This document shows positions 14,901 to 24,474 of a stretch of 64,000 bases of DNA, in pieces. The DNA is taken from NCBI GenBank assembly GCA_903813345.2, contig CAIIXF020000012.1:24254184-24318183 (forward strand). Reading direction: 5' to 3'. Below the pieces are notes generated by a model. The model was not told the origin of the DNA and searched no databases. It saw only the letters and a program-made list of their open reading frames with translations. Both the position numbers and the translations under genes were made by a program. The stretch comes from Owenia fusiformis. Lineage: Eukaryota; Annelida; Polychaeta; Sabellida; Oweniidae. Each line of letters opens with the position of its first letter. Positions within the stretch are counted from its first letter, which is position 1.

Positions 14901-16343
14901 AATATTGGCTTAAACAAAAATGGCGGTCATAAAAAGGAAAATAGATTGCTTTTCAAATCAGTTTTTTCATTTTTTTTCTCTTTCTATAAATGATATCAAA
15001 TTTTCAAAGATTGTATTATTTGGAGCAATATATTGGGCACATTTTCTGAAAAATTCAAAAGATTCTGTTCAGTGACCTTTCCTACCTCCTACTTTTAGCT
15101 ATTTTTCAGTCACATTTTCAGAGGGCTGTAACATGTTATTTCATCATGTTTAGGGTCATTCTGACCATGAACAATGTGATCCTGGACCTGTAAATGGTAT
15201 TTGGAACTAGTTGAATTGACTGGAGGTCAAAACAGAACTCCGTTATCTTTGTTCAAAGAATGTCTAAGAATGCCAAAAAATTGTCACTTCCTGTTTTGTC
15301 ATTTCCTGTTAACTTCCATAGCACCTTAAGACAATTTTCTTAAATCTTAAAGATTGTATCAGTTAGAGCATTATATTGGGCACATTTTCTTAAAAATTCC
15401 AAAGATTCTGTTCAGTGACCTTCCCTAGCTCCTACTTTTAGCTTTTTTTCAGTCACACTTTTAAAGGGCTAAAAATGTTATTTCATCATGTTTGGGGTCA
15501 TTCTGACCATGCACATTGTGATCCTGGTCATGTAAATGATATGTGGAAATAGTTGAATTGACTGGAGGTCAAACCAGAACTGTTTTCTTTGTTCAAAAAA
15601 TGTCTAGAAATGCAAACATTTTTGTCACTTCCTGTTTCATCATTTCCTGTTAACTTCCATAGCACCTTAAATCACTGTTCAAAAAATGTTTGAAATCATA
15701 AGCATGGTATTGTCAATTCCTGTTCTGTCATTTCCTGTTAAGTACCACTGCACCTTAAGGTGCAATGATACTTAACAGGAAATGACAAAACAGGAAGTGA
15801 CAAACAATTTCGCATTTTTTTGCAATGTTCTTTGTAAGAATGACCCTAAACATGATAAAATAACCTTTTCAGCCCTCTTAAAATTTGACTGAAAAATAGC
15901 TAAAAGTAGGAGCTAGGAAAATGTGGAGGAGGAGGAATGGAGCTCAAAACAGAACTCTAATCTTTGTTCAAAAATGTCTAAAAATGCAAATTCGTCACTT
16001 CCTGTTTCGTCATTTCCTATTAAGATGGCATGGAAGTTAAGGTCAGGGTGCATGATGGGAAATTTTCTGCATTCCTAATTGAGTCACATGTTATTTTTCA
16101 AACAAGAATCACTCCTTCCCCACATTGTCTATATCTTCCAGTTTTGCACAAAGAGTGCACTTGAGTGCCTAGAAAATACTAGAACATATGGAACTGCCCA
16201 AAGGAACATTTCAGATAATATTTCAAATTGATATCACAATTCGTAATGATAAAAGTGTACTTACAATGAACTTCATAGACATGCTGCACAGAGACCAGCA
16301 ACAAGACGATAGACAAAAGCGTGACAAAAAATGGTAGACGCAT
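5938..16343 (-). CDS. Secreted mostly helical protein, 8 exons, family not recognised
   Basis: Exons in transcript order: 16265-16343, 12818-12939, 10476-10667, 8909-8999, 7982-8296, 7477-7661, 7124-7300, 5938-6177. They total 1401 nt, that is 466 residues plus TAG, and all intron phases agree. Exon 1 is a signal peptide (starts MRLPFFVTLLSIVLLLVS) ending at a phase-1 intron. Residues about 27-67 hold a hydrophobic, Ala/Gly-rich helix followed by a GGCSYFPSIC cysteine pair. Residues about 68-165 and 268-328 are heptad-like, charged and Asn/Gln-rich, so probably long helices or coiled coil. A hydrophobic stretch at about 250-275 (AAYGVGFLLNG, then VILYFD) spans an exon boundary. The last two exons both begin GF(V/F)N, which suggests an old exon duplication. 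The signal peptide plus helices around a hydrophobic hairpin recall alpha-helical membrane-inserting proteins in general outline only. I see no family motif and assign no function. Gene structure is well supported; the role is unknown. Confidence 0.82.
6468..6578. repeat. Palindromic element in the last intron's flank, subfamily with GAAATACAGAAAATATT arms
   Basis: Left arm GTGAAATACAGAAAATATT and right arm AATATTTTCTGCATTTCAC are inverted around a centre TTCACGAAGCGCTAGCC. A close relative lies at 35515-35640. It sits between exon 8 and exon 7 of the secreted-protein gene. Confidence 0.8.
9099..9153 (-). pseudogene. Partial tandem duplicate of exon 4 (dead or alternative terminal exon)
   Basis: This reproduces the 5' part of exon 4 (8909-8999) including its CGCAG acceptor, reading LLDKVAGI then VTNIDPEQME. 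Exactly one codon (GAG) is missing relative to exon 4. After ATGGAA the match ends and the frame reads YWV then stops. The flanking intron (AAGAAATAC...GTTGAATATATG...AGTATAAACC) is duplicated too, so the event is a tandem duplication of roughly 160 bp. With an acceptor but no donor it is either a dead copy or a possible alternative last exon. Confidence 0.75.
9374..9468. mobile_element. Short Mutator-like MITE (TACCCTGC...GGGTA), copy 1
   Basis: The element begins TACCCTGCGTGCAGAGTC and ends CAAACGAATGCAAAGGGTA. It is flanked by CCACTGGA on both sides (9366-9373 and 9469-9476). It is an internally deleted version of the 378-bp copy at 60322-60699. The 8-9 bp target duplication and short inverted ends suggest the Mutator/Merlin-type group. 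Confidence 0.85.
9776..9970. repeat. Dispersed repeat fragment
   Basis: Contains TTTTGACCCATTGTAATGGA and a GTTCCAAGCCTAGAAAATAG block that also occur near 2757 and 4998. Part of a scattered family; no coding capacity. Confidence 0.55.
10778..11422. mobile_element. Non-autonomous Tc1/mariner-like element (CAGGGTGTCCCGAAAGTA ends)
   Basis: The 645-bp element starts CAGGGTGTCCCGAAAGTA and ends TACTTTCGGGACACCCTG, flanked by TA on each side. Inverted homology continues inwards (CCTAGGCAGACATA; CATTTTAAAGCTTATCCAAAGT) past a poly-C/poly-G tract. No transposase frame. It lies in intron 2 of the secreted-protein gene. Confidence 0.88.
11747..12507. mobile_element. Non-autonomous TIR element (TCGGGTGTCCC ends)
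   Basis: Inverted ends TCGGGTGTCCCAATAAATGAG / CTCATTTTTTGGGACACCCGA with flanking TA. The second inner block GACACTTTTTGACA is also inverted. 761 bp, no coding capacity. Distinct in sequence from the neighbouring 10778-11422 element although the outermost GGGTGTCCC is shared. Confidence 0.85.
12818..12939 (-). CDS. Exon 2 of the secreted protein gene, with a GC 5' splice site
   Basis: The acceptor is ATTTTCAG at 12940. The exon encodes a hydrophobic Ala/Gly/Leu helix and then GGCSYFPSICDLK. It ends CTAAAG followed by GCAAGTA in the intron. AAG/GCAAGT is the standard context of the rare GC-AG intron class, in which strong pairing elsewhere compensates for the T-to-C change. Phase 0 here matches the phase-0 acceptor of exon 3, and no in-frame GT donor sits at this point, so the GC donor is needed for the frame. 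Confidence 0.8.
13821..14214. mobile_element. Near-perfect ~394-bp palindrome (MITE)
   Basis: Left arm AGAGTCCATTTCACTGCTTC...GAATGACATTTGTATA matches the right arm TACAAATGTCATTC...GAAGCAGTGAAATGGACTCT in inverse orientation over about 120 bp. The short frames at 13926-14187 are a by-product of this palindrome. Confidence 0.88.
14215..16035. repeat. Cluster of direct and inverted repeats with TCACTTCCTG blocks
   Basis: A block starting GACTGGAGGTCAAAACAGAAC and containing TTGTCACTTCCTGTT occurs near 14222, 15218 and 15558. A shortened GGAGCTCAAAACAGAAC version lies near 15938, and an inverse-orientation piece near 15755-15800. A second block with GGGCACATTTTCTGAAAAAT and TTCTGTTCAGTGACC occurs forward near 15045 and 15385 and inverted near 14815. 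No coding frame. Located in intron 1 of the secreted-protein gene. Confidence 0.75.
16265..16343 (-). CDS. Exon 1 (signal peptide) of the 8-exon secreted protein gene
   Basis: ATG at 16343 is followed by two charged/polar residues and a long Leu/Val/Ile core ending near VQHVYEVH. The exon stops at a GTAAGT donor in phase 1. A signal-peptide exon ending in phase 1 is typical of animal secreted proteins. The 5' flank (16344-16440) has no clear TATA box; it carries a purine-rich AGAAGAGAAGGAGGGAAAG stretch just before the ATG. Confidence 0.85.
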
Positions 16344-17156
16344 CTTTCCCTCCTTCTCTTCTCGAATCCAAAAAGGAATGATTGAAAATCTTGCTGGTTT
16401 CAGCAGTTATCACATTCGTGAGTAGATTTGTTCAACTCAGGTCTCTCAGACGAGCTTCTTATTGGTTAAGCGATATTTGTTTTGCTTTGCTTTCAGTGAC
16501 GTTTATTGTTCTTGTGTTGCTCGGATTTCAGCAACATTTATTGTTACTCTAGTAGGCTTTCAGCGACGTGTATTGTTGCAACATTTATCACCTCATGGAA
16601 CATTCACGAATTTACTGACGGCTGACGGTTTAACCTACTTATTATGGCCAACTCATTTAAATATGAATCTGAGATGACCATAGCGGTTTATTCGTCAGCC
16701 GGCAGTTGTATTCGCGAATGCTTCTTAACACATTTCAGTATTTTAACCAAAGACTTTGCAGCCAAAAGTGGTAAATTTTTTGAAATATTTCAATTTTTCT
16801 TTTTGAAAAACAATGATGCCAGAACAGTTCTACATAAGCACAAGTGCAAAAACGGAAAGACCAAAAAATGTTAAAAACACAGTATGCAATGAAACATTTA
16901 GAAGGTAACAATGAAAACGCAAAACCCCATTTGATCTAACTCGTGGATAATTAACGTTCTTGTTTTTAGTTGCAATGAAGATGAGTTTATCAACTTTGAA
17001 AATTTAATTTTCTTTGAAAATGTGATCACAAGGTTTAGGTCTAGGTCACAAAAAATCACAAAAGTGAAATATCTTTTCTTGTATTGGACAGATAATATTT
17101 TATTTTACTGGACATATTCTAATTTGTATAACTATCAGCTACATAAGCAGGGTAAT
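16344..17156. other. 5' flank of the secreted-protein gene; no further gene
   Basis: The first ~100 bp should hold the 5' UTR and promoter; I see no clear TATA or initiator that decides the start. The region at 16600-16730 contains inverted GACGGCTGACGG / CGTCAGCCGGC blocks, similar in style to 23800-23970. Open frames on the plus strand (16462-16874) show no domain or splice support. Confidence 0.5.
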
Positions 17157-19216
17157 ATCACGATGCCCATGTCAAGCAGCGTGCCTACTAGGCACGCAGT
17201 TTGAAACTCTGACAAACTGCGCGCATATTTCAAAATGTGAGACGGGGAGGACACGACTCCCAAAAAGAGCCAAAATACGAAAAATACAAGGTTTGTCTCG
17301 TTCTAAAGATACCATTCTGTGAAGATGAACTTAATTTACTCAAAGTACTCAATGTTTTTCCCGATGTAAACCTAGTTATCTCAATATAAGGTTCTTCAGT
17401 AACTTCTGTGTTCAAAATTTACAGTGTAAAGTTATATCTATGTCTTTTTATCGTCATTTGCCGTTTATTCAGCTATTGTGTCTGTGTATGCTAGAATATA
17501 TAGGATCCCTCCATCTGATTAAATCAGCAAAGTTTGTGTTCAAAACGATAATACGCCATAAACGTGATTTAAACATTTTTCTTGTCAAACTGCGCGCGTA
17601 TATTCACATGTATTTCCCAAACTGCGTGCCTAATATTTCCAAACTGCTTGCCTATCCAAGCTTGTTTTGTATTATTAGAAAACATAAGCGCCATACAAGG
17701 CACATATGTGTCTAATAGTAGAACCCCATAATTGAAACACTATGAGAGTCCATCCACCAAGATGGTGATCCGAAAATAAAAGGTTTTTTCGTTCCCAACT
17801 TAATTGTCACTTCTATTATACATTTTGACTTTCAATATTATTCAATGCTTTATTGTACTAAAAATCCCTTTCGGGTGAGTGTACAGCAAATAAACATGAT
17901 AAAATAAAAATAAAACTATACATACAATTACAATAACATACAATGCAAATTTTACATGGCATATAATGACAATATAATGTGATTGACTGATCATTAGATG
18001 TATACCAACAACTACTTTTAGCCTACATGTATATATTTATATTGATAATATAGTTGATCTCTTTTCAATTATTTCATGAAGGTATTTTGCAAAGGTGATA
18101 CACATGTTACCCTCAGCATTAAACATATAATAAGCCTTTTCTTCGGTAGTCAATACAGTTAGATTTGGGCAAATCGAGTTAAACGTATCAAAGTATTCAT
18201 ATCTCATTTTTTCCAATTTTTGACACTCAAAAATAAAATGAGTTTCTGTACCAGTGTTGATTTTACATAATTTGCATTTTCTTTGATCTCTCGGAATTAT
18301 TGGTCTTATATATCTTCCTCGCTCTATTTCTAAATTGTGTGCACTTGTTCTTAATCGCGTCATAGATTTCCTATGTTCAGCGTTCTTTATTAAATTCAAA
18401 TATGGTTCTTTTCCCCATCGTTGTTTGATATTATTCAAAAATTCTAATTTCCCTTTATTATCATTGACAGTTTTTTCCCAATACTTTATATATCTTTTTT
18501 CAAGGATTTTCTTAATATCAAGCGGTTTGCTATTAATGTAATTTTTATCTTGTGGTTGAACATATGCCATTATTCTATCAATGTCATAGTACCATGATGG
18601 TTGATTATGAACTTTTGATAGTTATATCTTAGATTCAATATGAAAATCTCATAAAATCTGACGATAAAGCAAAATTTCCAAAGCTACATGAAAAAACCTA
18701 CACGTGCCTCTGTAGAAATTCCAATGATGATATGTAGTTTTAATAGTGTATGCGCACAGTTTGTAATTTCTGGCTAAAATAGGCGCGCAGTTTGTGATTT
18801 ATTTCTTTTTAATCTCCTGATTATCTGTTTTATCTCGAAATATTTTGAAATGATTAATGTGTAAGGAATTAAATATAAAACGAGTCTAAAGTATTTCTCA
18901 TTTATCTTTAAAGTGCTAGATCGATTTACGTGTATCCATTCCCGTTAAATCAGTGACGAAAATGCCATTAATCTGCTTATGTTTTAAAACTTAGATTCAT
19001 TTGCACATAGTTTTTGCTAGTATTTGCAAGATTCGTATATTCGCCACAGAATGAACGCATTGAACAAGAAAACAATGCAGGATAAATGTCTTTAAATTAC
19101 GTTTCAAAATACAGACTCCAACTTAAATGATGCAATGTTCTTAGGCACGTAGTTTGTGATCGAAACAAACTGCGCGCCTAAGTAGGCGCGCAGCTTGACA
19201 TGGGCACCGTGAATAT
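17157..19216. mobile_element. ~2.06-kb inverted-repeat element with CAAACTGCGCGCCTA subterminal motifs
   Basis: The left end reads CACGATGCCCATGTCAAGCAG and the right end is its inverse, CTTGACATGGGCACCGTG. Inside each end is a palindromic pair of AGGCGCGCAGTTTG-type motifs, and further copies lie near 17583-17660, 18780 and 19145. The middle is occupied by a LINE 3' fragment (17836-18600), so the LINE probably inserted into this element. No transposase found. Confidence 0.75.
17836..18600 (-). pseudogene. LINE (CR1/L2-like) ORF2 C-terminus and 3' tail
   Basis: The minus-strand frame 18037-18570 encodes the C-terminal end of a non-LTR retrotransposon polyprotein. It has RLRTSAHNLEIERGRY and then a cysteine/histidine knuckle (CKLC...TGTETHFIFEC), as in CR1/L2-type elements. 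The 3' UTR at 17836-18036 is shared, in opposite orientation, with the interrupted tail at 24475-26572. The copy is 5' truncated. The exact clade is not certain. Confidence 0.85.
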
Positions 19217-20230
19217 GAAAAGTTAACCACTAAAACTGATAAAATAATCAAATTGAAGGGAATTTTGTAATACACTGCAGTGTTATATCCCCCGAATCAG
19301 CCACCTGGTGGCGAAACTAGTAACTACCTACTCGCATCTGAGTAATTGGAAACGAAGACACAATGTCTTCAACATGGCCGAACTCAGGGAAGCAGTATTT
19401 GGTAAAATTTTTGTTTGCACTATTTACTTACTTTTATCCTAGGCCTCCTTTCAACTAAATATTGTATATTGTTATTTCATCGCAGACGTACATAGTGTAA
19501 TTGTTACTTTCAAACCTTAGATAAATAAATGTCTTGATCAGAGGCCTTATCACCCGCTTGTCGCAACGCAGATTCGCAAGCGCACCGCAACGCAAGTTTT
19601 TGCAAATCGAATTCAAAGGCCTCATCATCCGCTCGTCGAAACGCAGATTCGCAAGCGCAACGCAACGCAATGCACGTTTTGGCGAATCGCAATCATGATT
19701 TGTATTATCCGCTCGGCGCAACGCAACACAATTGCAAATGGGAAGATGTTTCAATCGCAACTGACCAAAAAGTTGCGATAGCTCTTACCCTGCCGCAAAT
19801 CAATAGCAAATATTACCCATCTTTTAGACAATTGTTATCTATTTTAAATGTGTCAATCTAGGGGTTTCTTTATTGATTGCGTAAGTATGTTGTTTTCTCA
19901 AGGCGACTGTTTAATAAAAAGTTAGTTCATGTTTTTCGAAAGTGCTTCAATCAAAGGAATCGTTAATGGTATGAGGAACCTTCGAATTTTATAATTAAAT
20001 CATATGTAAGTTAACGGCAAAGCCGACATGTGGACACCGTTGGACCTTTCTGCGGTCTTGCAACGGCCTGTTGGTTTCTATAGGGACCGCACATATGAAC
20101 AAATATGATAACTCCGAGTTATAATTTTTACGGCTACCCGCGGCCTGTAAAAAAACTGGATACGCCGTACGGAGACCGCGAGCGTAGTTTTTCTACCCTC
20201 GCCGCAGAAATTCACTGATTTAATTGATCT
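19217..20230. other. Gene-free stretch with short repeats
   Basis: A dispersed piece CCCGAATCAGCCACCTGGTGGCG (about 19287-19335) recurs inverted near 61750-61795 and partly near 47645-47671. At about 19545-19735 there is a CGCAGATTCGCAAGCGCA...CGCAACGCAA tandem pair with a period near 93 bp; it produces short spurious frames on both strands. No gene seen. Confidence 0.55.
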
Positions 20231-20234
20231 GCGG

Positions 20235-20780
20235 TCCATCCTCTCGCCCGAGTGCACACGAACAGTCAGTACACGCTCTCATCCGAGTGCAACTTTGTCA
20301 TTACATGCTCTCAACCGAGTAATGTTTCGTCTTTACAGACTTTCATCTGAGTGCATGTTTCTCAGTAGACTCGCCAGGTGTGAAACCACGTCGTACATAC
20401 TCTAACCTGCGACCGGGGTGCACCCTCGACAGTAAATACTTTCACCAGACGAGTGCAACGTTGTAAGTACACTCTAAAAAACCAGGGCACCCTCGTGATA
20501 GCACACTCAAATACGATAAGCGTGAATGAGGGTGTGAACTGACTAGAGTGCACTCTGGTGAGAGTGTCTGACGATGGTGCACTACATGTAGGGTGAGAGT
20601 GTCTGACGATGGTGCACTACATGTAGGGTGAGAGTGTCTGACGATGGTGCACTATATATAGGGTGACAGTGTCTGACGATGGTGCACTACATGTAGGGTG
20701 AGAGTGTGTACTGACGATGGTGCACTCGGATTAATGTGATGATGAGGGTGCACTCGGGTGAGAATGTGTACTGATATTCA
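20235..20780. repeat. Degenerate GAGTGCAC-motif inverted array with a 35-bp minisatellite
   Basis: The left half carries CCGAGTGCAACTTTGT/CTCTCA-type units and the right half the inverse, GGGTGAGAGTGT...GATGGTGCAC. From about 20548 to 20710 a roughly 35-bp unit, AGGGTGAGAGTGTCTGACGA plus TGGTGCACTACATGT, is repeated four to five times. Overall it is a large imperfect palindrome made of one short motif. Confidence 0.75.
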
Positions 20781-21274
20781 ACTATTAATGTGTTCCCGAT
20801 CGGGAGATTCATTTAATGACTGAATGATGTACAAGAATAATATACTTAGAAATAAATCCCACAATTATTGAACTTGAAGACCAGTGATTATGTGTGATAT
20901 CGTTACACGTTTATATTTTTCGATTGAAATAATCACTTTTATATTTAAAAGTAAAACTCAACTCGAGATAAGTATTTGAATAAGGCCCAGTAAGTCCATG
21001 GGCATCAAAAAAGTTTTGTGACACGGACATAGTATTTTATGATTTCCTCGCCAATTTATATACAAGGTTGTTCAAAAAGTTTTGCACAAATATATCTAAT
21101 TATAAAAAATAATGAACCAAGTTTGCTCATGATTGGTACGTATGTGCCCCCATCTTATTCCCTTACACTGTCAAGGTTTCATGTTTATTCGTCTACTAAT
21201 TAACATTCTACGGTTGCTATAGTAACCAAGGCGATGACGCGATATCATTTTGAAAAAAGAAAACTAGTAATATA

Positions 21275-22717
21275 CAGGGTGTTCCAAAAGTAACAGGACT
21301 GGTGCTGGCATTTTGTTAAATATGCACCAATCGTCTTCAAAATTGTACATAATGTACTTTCATGTATCGTTACTAAAACTGCAAAGTTTCGACGAAAGAT
21401 ATGTAACTCGGATAGAGTTATGGTTGCTATGGTCACATGACATCACAATACCCGGGGCAACATTCCACGCAGTAAGTTACATTAAGACAGAAAGAGACAT
21501 TAAGCATTTTGTACATCCCATATCAAAGTTAAAATGCAACAACTGGTAGGAATAACATTTGTTTTACATAATTTGATATTCTTATGTATCCTATATACTT
21601 TGAAAAATAGGCCCATCTTTGGTCAGTAGAAGAGTAGCACTCTGTATCCATGACTCAAACACATGAGTGAACCCATTTGAGGACATGTCACGCATGGTCG
21701 ATTGAACAACTCGGAGAAGGTCATTTTCATTTTTAAATATCTTACAGCACTGCTTAGCATTCCATTCTCCATGTAAGTAAAATTGGATATTGCATGATCA
21801 GAACAGTATGGTGCATGGTTTTAGAACTCAAGACCTAGCTCCTCTAAGGCTGCATGGTCTTTAATGGTGACCTGCGGGCAGGCGCGTTATCAAGGTGGAT
21901 GACTGGCTTCAAACTGGGTCTTTTTAAAAACTCAACCATGAATTGTTCAGACTGTAATTCATAGTAGTCCATTTGTCATTTTCTTAACGTATGAATATTT
22001 AAAAACACGATGTTTTTCTGTGCAAATACTATCATTAGGGTTTATTGGAGTGATTTAGCTGGGTTGCCCAAAAATTAACGTTGGGGAAAATTTTTGTATC
22101 TATCACCATAGTAACATACCAGGTACATGGTGGTATCCTGACGCTAAGTCAATAGTCAACGCCATGTTAAGCCAATGCACCCCTCCCTAATTAGCCGCTA
22201 TACTTTTTTCCCCAAACTAACTTTTTGTCCAACCCAGTCAAATCACTTCAGAAAACCCTTGTTATTATAAATTAATCATAAAACATCGTGTTTTTAACAA
22301 TTCATAGGTTCACTATAGTATGTATAGGGGTGACAAATGGACTATAGTGATATTCAAGGAAATTGAATAAATATTATTATAATGAAATTATACTTGAATC
22401 TGAGTTTTATAGCAACACCTTTACAACAAAGCAACTAATAAAATAAACAAGAAATGTTGTATTATAATAGGTGAATTAGATATTTTCTTCAGTGATACAA
22501 AAATGTTAGATATCACATTTTCAGAAAAAAGTTGCCCCGGGTATTGTGATGTCATGTTACTATAGTAACCACAACTCTTCTAGCATTTCATCATTTTTTC
22601 TGAAACTATACAATTTTAGTTGCAATACTTCAAAGTACAATTTGTGAAAATTTGTAGACACTCAGTGCAAAATTGACAAAATACCAGCACCAGTCCTGTT
22701 ACTTTTGGAACACCCTG
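21275..22717. mobile_element. 1.44-kb TIR element (CAGGGTGTTCCAAAAGTAAC ends) with a nested inverted repeat
   Basis: Ends CAGGGTGTTCCAAAAGTAAC / GTTACTTTTGGAACACCCTG with flanking TA, and matching inner blocks ACTGGTGCTGG / CCAGCACCAGT. A second inverted pair lies inside (AAAACACGATGTTTT near 22004; AAACATCGTGTTTTT near 22283), suggesting a nested element. No transposase is recognisable; short frames have no motif. Confidence 0.87.
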
Positions 22718-24239
22718 TATAAAGAACAATATTACGAATCATGCAAAATTTACTTACATAAAATGTCAACTTAGATTTTAACAATATCTAGTTTTGTTCT
22801 CCTAGCAAAAGTGAATCTAATATCAATATTTCCCAACTTGTTTTATTTGATCATGCCAAAGAAAGACCATAGGCATTTAAAAAAGTTTGTGATCCCTTGC
22901 ACAGCAGGCTCAAAAGTGCTGAGTCAGCACATATTATCATTTTCGAGTCGGAGTTTGACCATATGCTTGAAACTACTGACACTGTTGTAAATGGTTTACC
23001 TTGCTATTCTGAAGATAGATGTCAGGCTATACTAGACCATTATCTGAATGGAGTAGGATTGCACCCCTCACCAAAAACACAAATAAAAATGTTTTCTGTT
23101 CTGTCTTAGTTTCATTTATTGTTTAACATTTAAAAGAAATACAAACAAAAAAGAGACATAATTGATTCAAACAGTTGAAGGTGCCCATAAATCATTGAAA
23201 AGGATCTTGAACTGGTAGAAGTTTATGCCAGGGGCCCTACTTCCACGGCCTCTCCTTATTCGACTGTTTCTCTGATGTGTTTTCTAAAATAATATAGAGA
23301 AAGGTGTATATGTATTTATTTCAAATTATATTGTTACCATTAAAAAGATGACCATTATATACAGTAAACCCCCGGGAAAAATAACCAGTTTATTCATTAG
23401 TTACTCTCTATTAAAACGTATACGTTTTAGCTACATGTATACCGTCGCGCGAAACCTCCAATATATGCTAGTGTCAATCTAGATGACAATAAATAGATGC
23501 AAGGAATACAGCATGTTTATGTCGATTACAACATTTTGTTTTTTGGAAACATAATTGATTCCTACTGTGTGAAGACAAGGCAGTGGATGTCGAATTAGAA
23601 CAGATCGAAATACCAATATGTTTTTAATTTCTGTGCATTGTTATTGTGTCCAATAAGAGATAAATACAATTACTATATACCTAATAATTAACGTCAATTG
23701 TTCGATAAGAACTCCTATATATTTAGATCTACAATTTTCACAACTCACATGTACAAAACACAAATAGTGTTGTTTAATCAACTTATGAATGGCGGATGAA
23801 TACGCCGAGGGCCTTCGGACGATTGCAACTTTCGGCTGCCGGCTACCGGGCCAACCTACTATCTTATGGGCAGCTCATGAATAGTACTTGCCACTATTCC
23901 CCACATATTTAAATGAGTCATAAAACAGTAGACTAATTCGGTAGCCGACAACCGAAAGTTTGGATTCGGGAATACAAGCTTAAAATAACTTAAAAGCTGA
24001 CAATTAATTTATTTTTGTCTCAGATGTTTCATTATATCAAAGAAAATAACCCACTCCATACAAAGGTATTAAGCTTATATAATTTGCGGATATCCTTCAA
24101 GTTTGTTTTGAAGTCCAACAACGCTAAGAGTTAAAATTGAAACTACGACACTAACGTATAATTCTCTTTAGAATGAACGTTTTCTTTTTAATGTTACAAT
24201 ATGGTTACTTGATAATATACTGCATGTATTATGAGGTTA
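22718..24239. other. Gene-free stretch
   Basis: Nothing codes convincingly. The plus-strand frame at 22897-23109 (70 residues) has no domain I recognise. Inverted GGCTGCCGGCTACC / GGTAGCCGAC blocks flank 23840-23960. The segment 23996-24140 resembles the left arm of the large inverted repeat at 60175-60300 (ATGTTTC.TTATATCAAA; GTTTGAAGTCCAA.AA.GCTA). Confidence 0.5.
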
Positions 24240-24390
24240 TATAATGGTTCTTTCTGTATATCGTGTTTATACTCGAGTGAGTATATGATATATTCACAAG
24301 TGAGCGTAGCGAACGAGTGAATATATTATATTCTCACGAGTGTATAAAATACACGATATACAGAATGAGCCATTATATAATCTTATTATG
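24240..24390. repeat. Fold-back element, copy 2
   Basis: Arms CTGTATATCGTGTTTATACTC / GTGTATAAAATACACGATATACAG are inverted around GTGAGCGTAGCGAACGAG. The centre matches the cores near 2308 and 34838; the arms do not. Confidence 0.82.
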
Positions 24391-24474
24391 CCACTCTAAG
24401 TTCAAGTACAGTTGATTCGAACACAATCATAACAATTAAAAACCATAAAAATATCCCATAGCCAACTCAATAAG

